This document shows, one piece after another, positions 34,378-41,946 of a stretch of 64,000 nucleotides of DNA (the first letter of the stretch is position 1; each line of letters opens with the position of its first letter). Origin of the DNA: Pseudomonas sp. G34 (GTDB lineage Bacteria > Pseudomonadota > Gammaproteobacteria > Pseudomonadales > Pseudomonadaceae); NCBI RefSeq assembly GCF_031119625.1, contig NZ_JAVHZV010000030.1, positions 310,001 to 374,000 on the forward strand, written 5' to 3'. A model generated the notes under the pieces. The model ran no database searches. It saw only the letters and a program-made list of their open reading frames with translations, and had not been told where the DNA came from. The position numbers were made by a program, and so were the translations under genes.

Positions 34378-36051
34378 ATGAAAGCCTGGATCGCCGCTGC
34401 CCTTTTCGTTCTGCTGCCCACTCACGCCAAAGCCGAGGAATGCCCACAGCGGACAGCAGCCCATAGCCGCCAACTCGCCGAGCTTGCCGATCAGGTCGCC
34501 CGCTGGGACGAGGCCTATCACCGCCAGGGCCGCTCACACGTCAGCGACGCACTCTATGACCAGGCCCGCGCTCGCCTTGAGCACTGGCAACGCTGCAGCG
34601 AATTACCCACGGCCAATCCCCTGAGCAGCGCGCAAGGCCCCATCCGCCACCCGGTGGCGCAGACCGGGCTGCGCAAACTGGCTGACGAACGCGCCGTCGT
34701 GCAATGGATGGCGAGCCGCGACGACCTGTGGATCCAGCCCAAGGTCGACGGCGTGGCAGTCACCCTGCTCTACCGCGGCGGGCACCTGCAGCAGGTGATC
34801 AGCCGTGGCGACGGCAATACTGGCCAGGACTGGACGCCACAGGCCGCACACATCGCCGCCATTCCCAAGCAACTGCACAGACAGGGCACGCTGATTTTGC
34901 AAGGCGAGCTCTACCTGAAGCGCCCGGGCCATGTGCAGGCCAGCGAAGGCAGCGCCGCGGCACGGAGCACGGTAGCGGGCTTGCTGGCCCGCCAGGCGCT
35001 GCAAGAGAAGCAGGCCGCCAGCATCGGCCTGTTCGTGTGGGACTGGCCCAATGGCCCGGCCGACATGCAAGGGCGCCTCGATCGCCTGGCGCAACTGGGT
35101 TTCCAGGACAGCCGAACGTATAGCCAGCCCGTTGCCAAGCCGAGCGATGCCGGTCGCTGGCGAGAACGCTGGTACCGCAGCCCGCTGCCCTTCGCCACCG
35201 ATGGCGTGGTGCTGCGCCAGGGCCAACGCCCCGGCGGCGAGCGTTGGCGGGCCGAGCCACCGCATTGGGCGACAGCCTGGAAGTACCCGGCCAGCGAGGC
35301 CCTGGCGCTGGTCGTGGCGGTCGACTTCAACGTTGGCCGCACCGGGCGCATAACACCCTTGCTGCGCCTGCAACCGGTGAAACTCGACGACCGCACCATT
35401 CGGGTGGTCAGCGTCGGCTCGCTGGAGCGCTGGCAACAGCTGGATATAGGCCCGGGCGACCAGGTCGCCATTCGCCTGGCCGGGCAAACCATTCCCCAAC
35501 TGCAAAGCGTGGTACTGCGCACCGCAACCCGCGCACACCTGGCCATCCCGCACCGCGATCACTACCACGCCCTGAGCTGCCTGCGCGCCTCGCCGGGTTG
35601 CGCCAGCCAGTTCCACGCCCGCCTCACCTGGCTCAGCGGCAAGCAGGCGCTGAACCTGCAAGGCATCGGTGCCGGCACCTGGGAGAAACTGCTGGAGGCG
35701 CAGCAGCTCGATGGCCTGCTCGACTGGCTGCACCTGGACGAAGAACAGCTGCTGGCGGTGCCCGGCATTGGCCTACACGGCGCCACGACCCTGAGCCAAC
35801 GTTTCGCCGAAGCCCGGCAGCGGCCGTTTCCAGACTGGTTGCAGGCGCTGGGCGTGCCGATCAACCCAGCCAACCTGGCGGCCGACAACTGGATGGCAAT
35901 GCAGCAGCGCAGCCTTGCCGACTGGCAGGCGCTGCCCGGCATCGGCCCGACCCGCGCCGCCCAGCTGCAGGCGTTCTTCCAGCACGAGGAAATGCTGGCG
36001 CTCGCCGATCAGTTGGGCAAGGCCGGGGTGGCCGGCTTCCAGGCTCGATAA
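34378..36051 (+). CDS. ligB: NAD-dependent DNA ligase LigB with N-terminal signal-like segment
   Basis: 557-aa second NAD+-dependent DNA ligase, sealing nicks through an enzyme-AMP intermediate. The adenylation lysine is K122 in PKVDGVAV, followed by nucleotidyltransferase motifs (SRGDGNTGQDWT, LQGELYLK, ATDGVVLR, WKYPA), an OB domain (GRTGRITPLLRLQPV) and a helix-hairpin-helix region (LQGIG, VPGIG, LPGIGPTRAAQL). As usual for LigB it lacks the BRCT domain and has only a reduced zinc-finger region. The first ~20 residues (MKAWIAAALFVLLPTHAKAEEC) look like a cleavable Sec signal, also known from E. coli LigB. It has its own promoter region and is convergent with the thioesterase gene. Confidence 0.93.
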   Translation: MKAWIAAALFVLLPTHAKAEECPQRTAAHSRQLAELADQVARWDEAYHRQGRSHVSDALYDQARARLEHWQRCSELPTANPLSSAQGPIRHPVAQTGLRKLADERAVVQWMASRDDLWIQPKVDGVAVTLLYRGGHLQQVISRGDGNTGQDWTPQAAHIAAIPKQLHRQGTLILQGELYLKRPGHVQASEGSAAARSTVAGLLARQALQEKQAASIGLFVWDWPNGPADMQGRLDRLAQLGFQDSRTYSQPVAKPSDAGRWRERWYRSPLPFATDGVVLRQGQRPGGERWRAEPPHWATAWKYPASEALALVVAVDFNVGRTGRITPLLRLQPVKLDDRTIRVVSVGSLERWQQLDIGPGDQVAIRLAGQTIPQLQSVVLRTATRAHLAIPHRDHYHALSCLRASPGCASQFHARLTWLSGKQALNLQGIGAGTWEKLLEAQQLDGLLDWLHLDEEQLLAVPGIGLHGATTLSQRFAEARQRPFPDWLQALGVPINPANLAADNWMAMQQRSLADWQALPGIGPTRAAQLQAFFQHEEMLALADQLGKAGVAGFQAR

Positions 36052-36068
36052 GCGCACCTGGAACCGGC

Positions 36069-36458
36069 TCAGTCCTTGAACTGGTCCTTGATATAGGAGA
36101 TTTCGGTCTTGCCGTGGGGCGCTGGCTGGCCGTCCTCGCCAAGATTGACGAAGACCATCTTGGCGATGGTCAGGATGCTCTTGCGGGTGATCTTGTTGCG
36201 CACCTCACAACGCAGGGTGATCGAGGTGCGGCCGAACTCGCTGGCGGTGATGCCCAACTCGATGATGTCGCTCTGCCGCGCCGAGGCGACGAAGTTGATC
36301 TCGGAAATCAGCTTGGTCACCACGCGCTGGCTGCCCAGCTGAATGATCGCGTAGATCGCCGCCTCCTCGTCGATCCATTTCAGCAGGCTGCCGCCGAACA
36401 GCGTGCCGTTGGGGTTGAGGTCTTCGGGCTTTACCCATTTGCGTGTATGAAAGTTCAT
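36069..36458 (-). CDS. YciA-type acyl-CoA thioesterase
   Basis: 129-aa single hotdog-fold enzyme that hydrolyses acyl-CoA esters. It shows the active-site aspartate helix region NPNGTLFGGSLLKWIDEEAAIYA and the downstream EINFVASARQSDIIELG strand of the YciA/BACH group. The frame extends to 36500, but ATG 36458 follows AGGAGGGC, a strong ribosome site, and begins MNFHTRKWVKPEDLNPNG. It is convergent with ligB (17 bp) and divergent from ahcY across a 508-bp region carrying the riboswitch. The chain-length preference is not evident. Confidence 0.9.
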   Translation of the reverse strand: MNFHTRKWVKPEDLNPNGTLFGGSLLKWIDEEAAIYAIIQLGSQRVVTKLISEINFVASARQSDIIELGITASEFGRTSITLRCEVRNKITRKSILTIAKMVFVNLGEDGQPAPHGKTEISYIKDQFKD

Positions 36459-36529
36459 GCGCCCTCCTGTGCGTGTTCGGTTCGACAGCGATGATCGCAA
36501 GGATCGGCGACTGGATCATTACCGCGCTA

Positions 36530-36546
36530 TCGATAATGGTTATCGA
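36530..36546. promoter_or_regulatory. Palindrome TCGATAA-TGG-TTATCGA
   Basis: Perfect 7-bp inverted repeat, 72 bp upstream of the thioesterase start and 110 bp upstream of the ahcY -35 box. A candidate operator for either divergent gene; the cognate regulator is unknown. Confidence 0.4.
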
Positions 36547-36655
36547 CACAACCTGTCCGGCGTGGTTCAGCAGCCCTCCTGACGGGCTTCAGGATAAGCA
36601 CCCGCCCGGTTCGTCAGCATGCGCGGCAAATCAACCATTGCCGCGATGGAAAGCC

Positions 36656-36684
36656 TTGGGCTCGCACGCCGGCGCGGCTATAAT
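36656..36684 (+). promoter_or_regulatory. Sigma-70 promoter of ahcY
   Basis: -35 TTGGGC (36656-36661), 17-bp spacer, consensus -10 TATAAT (36679-36684). Transcription should start near 36691, giving a leader of about 275 nt that holds the SAH riboswitch. A small hairpin (AACACC/GGTGTT, 36697-36718) precedes the aptamer. Confidence 0.8.
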
Positions 36685-36730
36685 CGTGCCGTTGTAAACA
36701 CCGGGAGTACCGGGTGTTCCCGCCACCTGT

Positions 36731-36870
36731 CCGAGGGGCGCTGCAGCAGCCTGAAAGATCTGTTTCGAGTCGCCAAGCCCGGCATCCAACGATGCCTCGC
36801 GGCAGATTCGAATCAGCCTTGCAGCCTGTCAGGCTCGGATGGGGCGTTTATCAAACGCATCAACGGCGCC
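36731..36870 (+). ncRNA. S-adenosylhomocysteine (SAH) riboswitch aptamer
   Basis: The ahcY leader carries the recognisable conserved parts of the SAH element: CCGAGGGGCGCTGC at the 5' end (36731-36744), the partner CAGGCTCGGATGGGGCG (36830-36846) closing stem P1 (CCGAG with CTCGG), and the 3' AACGGCGCC (36862-36870), which can form the pseudoknot with the 5' GGCGC. This RNA class binds SAH and raises SAH hydrolase expression; it is known upstream of ahcY in pseudomonads. It lies between a consensus promoter and the ahcY start. Covariance was not tested, but position and motifs agree strongly. Confidence 0.9.
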
Positions 36871-36898
36871 CAATCGAACCGCGTGCAAACCACCGCCA

Positions 36899-36957
36899 GG
36901 CTCCGTGAGCCGAGCGCTGTGGGTTTTGCCCGTTCGACAGCAGACAACCTAACGGAG
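36899..36957 (+). promoter_or_regulatory. Putative expression platform of the SAH riboswitch
   Basis: CTCCGT (36901-36906) is exactly complementary to ACGGAG (36952-36957), the ahcY ribosome site. The same CTCCGT lies in a competing local hairpin GGCTC-CGT-GAGCC (36899-36911). A switch between masking and exposing the ribosome site is an attractive model. No T-run is present, so control is probably translational. Confidence 0.55.
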
Positions 36958-36966
36958 AGTTACTGC

Positions 36967-38361
36967 ATGAGCGCTGCTTTCAACGATTACAAGGTCGCCG
37001 ATATTTCCCTGGCCGACTGGGGCCGTCGCGAGCTGATCATCGCCGAGTCCGAGATGCCGGCACTGATGGGCCTGCGTCGCAAGTACGCCGCCAGCCAACC
37101 GCTGAAAGGCGCGAAGATTCTCGGCTGCATCCACATGACCATCCAGACCGGCGTGCTGATCGAGACGCTGACCGCCCTGGGCGCCGAAGTGCGCTGGTCG
37201 TCGTGCAACATCTTCTCGACCCAGGATCAGGCCGCTGCCGCCATCGCCGCCGCCGGCATCCCGGTATTCGCCTGGAAGGGCGAGACCGAAGCCGAGTACG
37301 AGTGGTGCATCGAGCAGACCATCCTCAAGGACGGCAAGCCGTGGGACGCCAACATGGTGCTCGACGACGGCGGTGACCTGACCCAGATCCTGCACGACAA
37401 GTACCCGCAGGTGCTGGAGAACGTCCACGGCGTGACCGAGGAAACCACCACCGGCGTGCACCGCCTGCTCGACATGCTCAAGGCCGGCACCCTGAAAGTC
37501 CCGGCGATCAACGTCAACGACGCGGTCACCAAGAGCAAGAACGACAACAAATACGGCTGCCGTCACAGCCTCAACGACGCCATCAAGCGCGGCACCGACC
37601 ATCTGCTGTCGGGCAAGCAGGCGCTGGTCATCGGCTATGGCGACGTGGGCAAGGGCTCGGCCGCTTCGCTGCGCCAAGAAGGCATGATCGTCAAGGTTTC
37701 CGAAATCGACCCGATCTGCGCCATGCAGGCCTGCATGGACGGCTACGAACTGGTTTCGCCGTACATCGACGGCCGCAATGACGGCACCGACGCCTGCATC
37801 GACAAGGCGCTGCTGGGCAAGATCGATCTGATCGTCACCACCACCGGCAACGCCAACGTCTGTGACGCCGGTATGCTCAAGGCGCTGAAAGCCCGCGCCG
37901 TGGTCTGCAACATCGGTCACTTCGACAACGAGATCGACACTGCCTTCATGCGCAAGAACTGGGCCTGGGAAGAGGTCAAGCCGCAGGTGCACAAGATCCA
38001 CCGCACCGGCGCTGGCCAGTTCGACCCGCGCAACGACGACTACCTGATCCTGCTGGCCGAAGGCCGTCTGGTGAACCTGGGCAACGCCACCGGTCACCCG
38101 AGCCGCATCATGGACGGCTCCTTCGCCAACCAGGTGCTGGCGCAGATCTTCCTGTTCGAGCAGAAGTTCGCCACCCTCTCCGCCGAGAAGAAGGCCGAGC
38201 GCCTGACCGTCGAAGTGCTGCCGAAGAAGCTGGACGAAGAAGTCGCCCTGGAAATGGTGAAAGGCTTTGGTGGGGTGGTCACTCAACTGACCAAACCACA
38301 GGCCGATTACATCGGTGTTCCGGTCGAAGGCCCGTTCAAGCCGGACAGCTACCGCTACTGA
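36967..38361 (+). CDS. ahcY: S-adenosylhomocysteine hydrolase
   Basis: 464-aa NAD-dependent enzyme splitting SAH into adenosine and homocysteine, relieving inhibition of methyltransferases. Features: IHMTIQTGVLIETL, NVNDAVTKSKNDN around the catalytic lysine, the Rossmann motif GYGDVGKGSA, and the C-terminal GPFKPDSYRY with the conserved lysine-tyrosine. The frame is open far upstream through the leader, but ATG 36967 follows GGAG and gives the conserved N-terminus FNDYKVADISLADWGRRE. It is controlled by the riboswitch upstream and followed by metF after 57 bp, probably one operon (also called sahH). Confidence 0.97.
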   Translation: MSAAFNDYKVADISLADWGRRELIIAESEMPALMGLRRKYAASQPLKGAKILGCIHMTIQTGVLIETLTALGAEVRWSSCNIFSTQDQAAAAIAAAGIPVFAWKGETEAEYEWCIEQTILKDGKPWDANMVLDDGGDLTQILHDKYPQVLENVHGVTEETTTGVHRLLDMLKAGTLKVPAINVNDAVTKSKNDNKYGCRHSLNDAIKRGTDHLLSGKQALVIGYGDVGKGSAASLRQEGMIVKVSEIDPICAMQACMDGYELVSPYIDGRNDGTDACIDKALLGKIDLIVTTTGNANVCDAGMLKALKARAVVCNIGHFDNEIDTAFMRKNWAWEEVKPQVHKIHRTGAGQFDPRNDDYLILLAEGRLVNLGNATGHPSRIMDGSFANQVLAQIFLFEQKFATLSAEKKAERLTVEVLPKKLDEEVALEMVKGFGGVVTQLTKPQADYIGVPVEGPFKPDSYRY

Positions 38362-38418
38362 TTGGGTCGTGCACGCCGCCGGCTCGCTGCCTGCGGTGTG
38401 CAGCCTCAAGGAACTCTC

Positions 38419-39261
38419 ATGTCTCAGAAACGTGCAAACGTCAGTTTCGAGTTCTTCCCGACGAAGACCGATGCCGGCCACGAAAAACTGCTGAACACCG
38501 CACGGGAACTGGCCGGCTACAACCCGGACTTCTTCTCCTGCACCTATGGCGCCGGTGGTTCCACCCGCGACCGTACGCTCAATACCGTGCTGCAGCTCGA
38601 CGGCGAAGTGAAGGTGCCGACCGCACCGCACCTGTCCTGCGTGGGCGACAGCAAGGCCGAGCTGATCGAACTGCTCAACCTGTACAAAAGCAAGGGCATC
38701 ACCCGCATCGTCGCCCTGCGCGGCGACCTGCCGTCGGGCATGGGCATGTCCAGCGGCGAGCTGCGCCACGCCAATGACCTGGTCGAGCTGATTCGCCAGG
38801 AAACCGGTGATCATTTCCACATCGAAGTCGCCGCCTACCCGGAGATGCATCCGCAGGCGCGCAATTTCGAAGACGATATCGCCAATTTCGTGCGCAAGGC
38901 CAAGGCTGGCGCCAACAGCGCGATCACCCAGTACTTCTTCAACGCCGACTGTTACTTCTACTTCGTCGAGCGGGTGCGCAGGATGGGCGTCGATATCCCG
39001 GTGATCCCGGGCATCATGCCGATCACCAACTACAGCAAGCTGGCGCGCTTCTCCGACGCCTGCGGCGCCGAGCTGCCACGCTGGGTACGCAAGCAGCTGG
39101 AGGCCTACGGCGACGATACCCAGAGCATTCAGCGCTTCGGTGAAGAGATGATCACCGACATGTGCCGACGCCTGCTCGACGGTGGTGCCCCGAGCCTGCA
39201 CTTCTACACCCTCAACCAGGCCACCCCCAGCCTGGCGGTGTGGAAGAACCTGCAAGGCTGA
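38419..39261 (+). CDS. metF: 5,10-Methylenetetrahydrofolate reductase MetF
   Basis: 280-aa FAD-dependent TIM-barrel enzyme that makes 5-methyltetrahydrofolate, the methyl donor for homocysteine remethylation. Family motifs seen are the N-terminal SFEFFPTKT (catalytic glutamate), RGDLPSG and FNADCYFYF. ATG 38419 is chosen within a frame that extends from 38362: AAGGA lies eight bases upstream and the N-terminus MSQKRANVSFEFFP is typical. It sits 57 bp behind ahcY, so riboswitch-controlled transcription could also reach metF, although translational control would act on ahcY only. Confidence 0.96.
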   Translation: MSQKRANVSFEFFPTKTDAGHEKLLNTARELAGYNPDFFSCTYGAGGSTRDRTLNTVLQLDGEVKVPTAPHLSCVGDSKAELIELLNLYKSKGITRIVALRGDLPSGMGMSSGELRHANDLVELIRQETGDHFHIEVAAYPEMHPQARNFEDDIANFVRKAKAGANSAITQYFFNADCYFYFVERVRRMGVDIPVIPGIMPITNYSKLARFSDACGAELPRWVRKQLEAYGDDTQSIQRFGEEMITDMCRRLLDGGAPSLHFYTLNQATPSLAVWKNLQG

Positions 39262-39266
39262 GTGAC

Positions 39267-39318
39267 GGGGTCTGTTGACGTTTCACGCACGGCTTGCGAT
39301 GAAATGACAACAGACCCC
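39267..39318. repeat. Long inverted repeat after metF
   Basis: Perfect 11-bp arms GGGGTCTGTTG (39267-39277) and CAACAGACCCC (39308-39318) around a 30-nt loop, starting five bases after the metF stop. No T-run. It resembles a mobile or REP-type palindrome more than a terminator. Confidence 0.6.
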
Positions 39319-39321
39319 ACG

Positions 39322-39345
39322 CCGCGAAAGAGAGAACTTTCGCGG
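39322..39345. repeat. Hairpin CCGCGAAAG/CTTTCGCGG
   Basis: Perfect 9-bp stem with a 6-nt loop, four bases after the preceding inverted repeat. It could end metF transcription only weakly because no U-tract follows. The rest of the 254-bp gap to ppnN shows nothing recognisable. Confidence 0.6.
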
Positions 39346-39515
39346 CCTGCCTGTTTCCTACCTGCGTGGCCTGTTGACCGAGCCCCCTTTGCTGGTCGAC
39401 AGTACAGCGCCATTGCCCGGACGCACCACCTTGGGTCGCCTTGCCGGGACTGAACTCTTCATCGCGCGATCAGCCAGGATTGGCTCGAGTTGTCGCGTTA
39501 TCACGGGATGCCTGC

Positions 39516-40889
39516 ATGCTCACTCGCCACAAAATCAACGCCTCGGTCTCGCCCAAGGGCAGCCTGGAAACCCTCTCCCAGCGTGAAGTCCAGCAATTGC
39601 GCGAAACCGGCTCGGGTAGCGTGTATGCACTGTTCCGCCAGTGTGCCCTGGCGATTCTCAACACCGGCTCGCACAGCGACAACGCCAAGACCATCCTCGA
39701 GGCCTACCCGGACTTCGAAGTGAAGATCCACCAGCAGGATCGCGGCATTCGCCTGGAACTGATCAACGCGCCGGCCGACGCCTTCGTCGATGGCGAAATG
39801 ATCGCCAGCACCCGGGAGATGCTGTTCAGCGCCCTGCGCGACATCGTCTACACGCAGAGCGAGTTGGAGAACAAGCGCGTCGACGTGGACAGCTCCAGCG
39901 GCCTGACCGACTACGTGTTCCACCTGCTGCGCAACGCCCGCACCCTGCGCGCCGGCGCCGAGCCGAAGATGGTGGTGTGCTGGGGTGGCCACTCGATCAG
40001 CACCGAAGAATACAAATACACCAAGAAAGTCGGTCATGAACTGGGCCTGCGTGCCCTGGATGTGTGCACCGGCTGCGGCCCGGGCGTGATGAAAGGCCCG
40101 ATGAAGGGCGCGACCATCTCCCACGCCAAGCAGCGCATCGTCGGCGCCCGCTACCTGGGCCTGACCGAGCCGGGCATCATCGCCGCCGAGGCGCCGAACC
40201 CGATCGTCAACGAGCTGGTGATCCTGCCGGATATCGAAAAGCGCCTGGAAGCCTTCGTGCGCATCGGCCACGGCATCATCATCTTTCCGGGTGGCGCCGG
40301 TACGGCGGAGGAGTTCCTCTACCTGCTGGGCATCCTCATGCACCCGGACAACGCCGAGCTGCCCTTCCCGCTGGTGCTCACCGGCCCCCTGAGTGCCGAG
40401 CCGTATCTGCAGCAACTGCATGACTTCATCGGCGCCACCCTGGGCCGCGAGGCGCAGAACCGCTACGTACTGATCCCCAACGACCCGGCTGCCGTGGCGC
40501 GCCATATGGCGGCCGGTATCAAGGCGGTCAAGCAGTTCCGCCGCGAGCGCAACGACGCCTTCCACTTCAACTGGCTGTTGAAGATCGACGAGAGCTTCCA
40601 GTATCCGTTCGAGCCGACCCACGAAGCCATGGCGAGCCTCAACCTGACCCGCGAGCAGCCCACCCACGAGCTGGCCGCCAACCTGCGCCGCGCCTTCTCC
40701 GGCATCGTTGCCGGCAACGTCAAGGCCCACGGCATCCAGTTGATCGAAGAACACGGCCCCTACGAGCTGCGCGGCGACAAGAGCATCATGCAGCCCCTGG
40801 ATCGCCTGCTGCAGGCCTTCGTCGAGCAGCATCGCATGAAGCTGCCGGGCGGTTCGGCCTACGAGCCGTGCTACCGGGTGGTCAGCTAA
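39516..40889 (+). CDS. ppnN: Nucleotide 5'-monophosphate nucleosidase PpnN (YgdH, LOG family)
   Basis: 457-aa enzyme cleaving the N-glycosidic bond of purine/pyrimidine monophosphates to base and ribose-5-phosphate. The core is a LOG/Rossmann domain with GCGPGVMKGPMKGA and the signature PGGAGTAEEFLYLLG (about residue 260), flanked by the N- and C-terminal domains that distinguish PpnN from short LOG proteins; in E. coli PpnN the effector (p)ppGpp binds this enzyme. Older annotation calls such proteins lysine decarboxylase, which is wrong. ATG 39516 starts the conserved MLTRHKINASVSP. It stands alone between hairpin-rich gaps. Confidence 0.9.
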   Translation: MLTRHKINASVSPKGSLETLSQREVQQLRETGSGSVYALFRQCALAILNTGSHSDNAKTILEAYPDFEVKIHQQDRGIRLELINAPADAFVDGEMIASTREMLFSALRDIVYTQSELENKRVDVDSSSGLTDYVFHLLRNARTLRAGAEPKMVVCWGGHSISTEEYKYTKKVGHELGLRALDVCTGCGPGVMKGPMKGATISHAKQRIVGARYLGLTEPGIIAAEAPNPIVNELVILPDIEKRLEAFVRIGHGIIIFPGGAGTAEEFLYLLGILMHPDNAELPFPLVLTGPLSAEPYLQQLHDFIGATLGREAQNRYVLIPNDPAAVARHMAAGIKAVKQFRRERNDAFHFNWLLKIDESFQYPFEPTHEAMASLNLTREQPTHELAANLRRAFSGIVAGNVKAHGIQLIEEHGPYELRGDKSIMQPLDRLLQAFVEQHRMKLPGGSAYEPCYRVVS

Positions 40890-40900
40890 GCGGCACCCGC

Positions 40901-40921
40901 GCGAGGGCGCCGAGCCCTCGC
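40901..40921. other. Hairpin GCGAGGGC/GCCCTCGC after ppnN
   Basis: Perfect 8-bp stem with a 5-nt loop, 12 bases beyond the ppnN stop, with no T-run. Possibly a weak or Rho-assisted terminator, since the next gene starts only 32 bases later. Confidence 0.5.
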
Positions 40922-40953
40922 TGCACGATCATTTACCTGCTCTGGAGATCACC

Positions 40954-41700
40954 ATGGCACGTCCCGCTCCCCGCACGCTGCAGGTCATTTCGTCGCACTT
41001 CGTCACGCCGCACATGCTGCGCGTGACCCTGGGTGGCGAGGAGATCGGCAGCTTCCCCGACGACCAGCAAAGCGCCTATATCAAGCTGATGTTGCCGGCC
41101 CCTGGCAGCGACAAGGAGCTGGTGCGTACCTACACCGTGCGCCAGCAGCGCGCCGACCAGTTCGACGTCGACTTCGTGCTGCACGAAGATGCCGGCCCGG
41201 CCTCGCAATGGGCCAGGGCTGCCAAGCCCGGCGACAGCATCGTGATTGGCGGGCCGGGCCCGAAGAAGCTGGTCGACAACAGCGCCGACTGGTTTCTGCT
41301 GATCGGCGACATGACCGCCCTGCCGGCGATCAGCGTCAACCTGGAGCAGATGCCTGTCGACGCCAGAGGCCATGCAATCATCGAGGTGATCGACGAGCGC
41401 GATATCCAGCCACTGCGCCACCCTGCCGGCATCGAACTGCACTGGCTGATCAACCCGCACCCGGGTGAAAACAGCCAGCTGCTGGTCGATCATGTACGAA
41501 AGCTTGAGTGGCTCGCGGGCCGCCCGAGCATCTGGGCCGCCTGCGAATTCAGCGGCATGCGCGCGCTGCGCCAGCACCTCAAGCAGGAGCGCCAGGTCGA
41601 CCGCCAGGATCTGTATATCTCCAGCTACTGGAAACTGGGCAGCAGCGAAGATCAGCATAAGGCCGTCAAACGCGAAGATGCCGACGCCCAGGGCGATTGA
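40954..41700 (+). CDS. Siderophore-interacting protein / ferric-siderophore reductase (SIP family)
   Basis: 248-aa cytoplasmic flavoprotein of the ViuB/YqjH type that reduces ferric siderophores using NAD(P)H. The FAD motif RTYTVRQ is at about residues 61-67, followed by FDVDFVLHEDAGPASQWA and GDSIVIGGPGPKK, and the C-terminal nucleotide-binding domain ends YISSYWKLGSSEDQHKAVK, a family hallmark. GGAG precedes ATG 40954. No siderophore gene lies nearby; the context is nucleotide recycling and RNA helicase genes, so its iron role comes only from the family. Confidence 0.9.
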   Translation: MARPAPRTLQVISSHFVTPHMLRVTLGGEEIGSFPDDQQSAYIKLMLPAPGSDKELVRTYTVRQQRADQFDVDFVLHEDAGPASQWARAAKPGDSIVIGGPGPKKLVDNSADWFLLIGDMTALPAISVNLEQMPVDARGHAIIEVIDERDIQPLRHPAGIELHWLINPHPGENSQLLVDHVRKLEWLAGRPSIWAACEFSGMRALRQHLKQERQVDRQDLYISSYWKLGSSEDQHKAVKREDADAQGD

Positions 41701-41778
41701 GAGGTTTTGCCAGGTACCCCTGGTGATCCATGAAAACTACACGGGCCCGCAGGTAGCGCAGTGCCAGTCGGCGGCAAG

Positions 41779-41809
41779 TTGTGCCGATCCTCTGCAATCC
41801 TGTTACACT
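41779..41809 (+). promoter_or_regulatory. Candidate promoter of rhlE
   Basis: -35 TTGTGC (41779-41784) and -10 TTACAC/TACACT (41803-41809), spacing 18-19 bp, in the 246-bp gap before rhlE. This leaves a leader of about 130 nt, long enough for cold-responsive folding, which is speculative. Confidence 0.4.
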
Positions 41810-41946
41810 CGGGCCTTCCCGCCAGGCTTGCGCCCGGATGCTAGCCCCCAGTGGTCAGCAGTACCGGTCGGGATTGCGCGCCCCACGCGTGATTCAAGCC
41901 AGGCACGACACCTATAGGGCCACGCCCTCACCAGACAGGATTTCAC

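Noticed and set aside
36949..39255. A 768-codon leftward open frame opposite ahcY and metF
   Set aside because: It mirrors two highly conserved genes, is rich in Val/Gly/Asp/His as expected from antisense reading of high-GC codons, and has no recognisable domain or ribosome site. The same applies to long antisense frames opposite tktA (29223-31421), chpA (54439-61824), pgk (26657-28093) and metK (32464-33645).
39516..40889. Lysine decarboxylase annotation for the PGGAGTAEE protein
   Set aside because: The PGGxGTxxE motif belongs to LOG-fold nucleotide nucleosidases; length and flanking domains fit PpnN.
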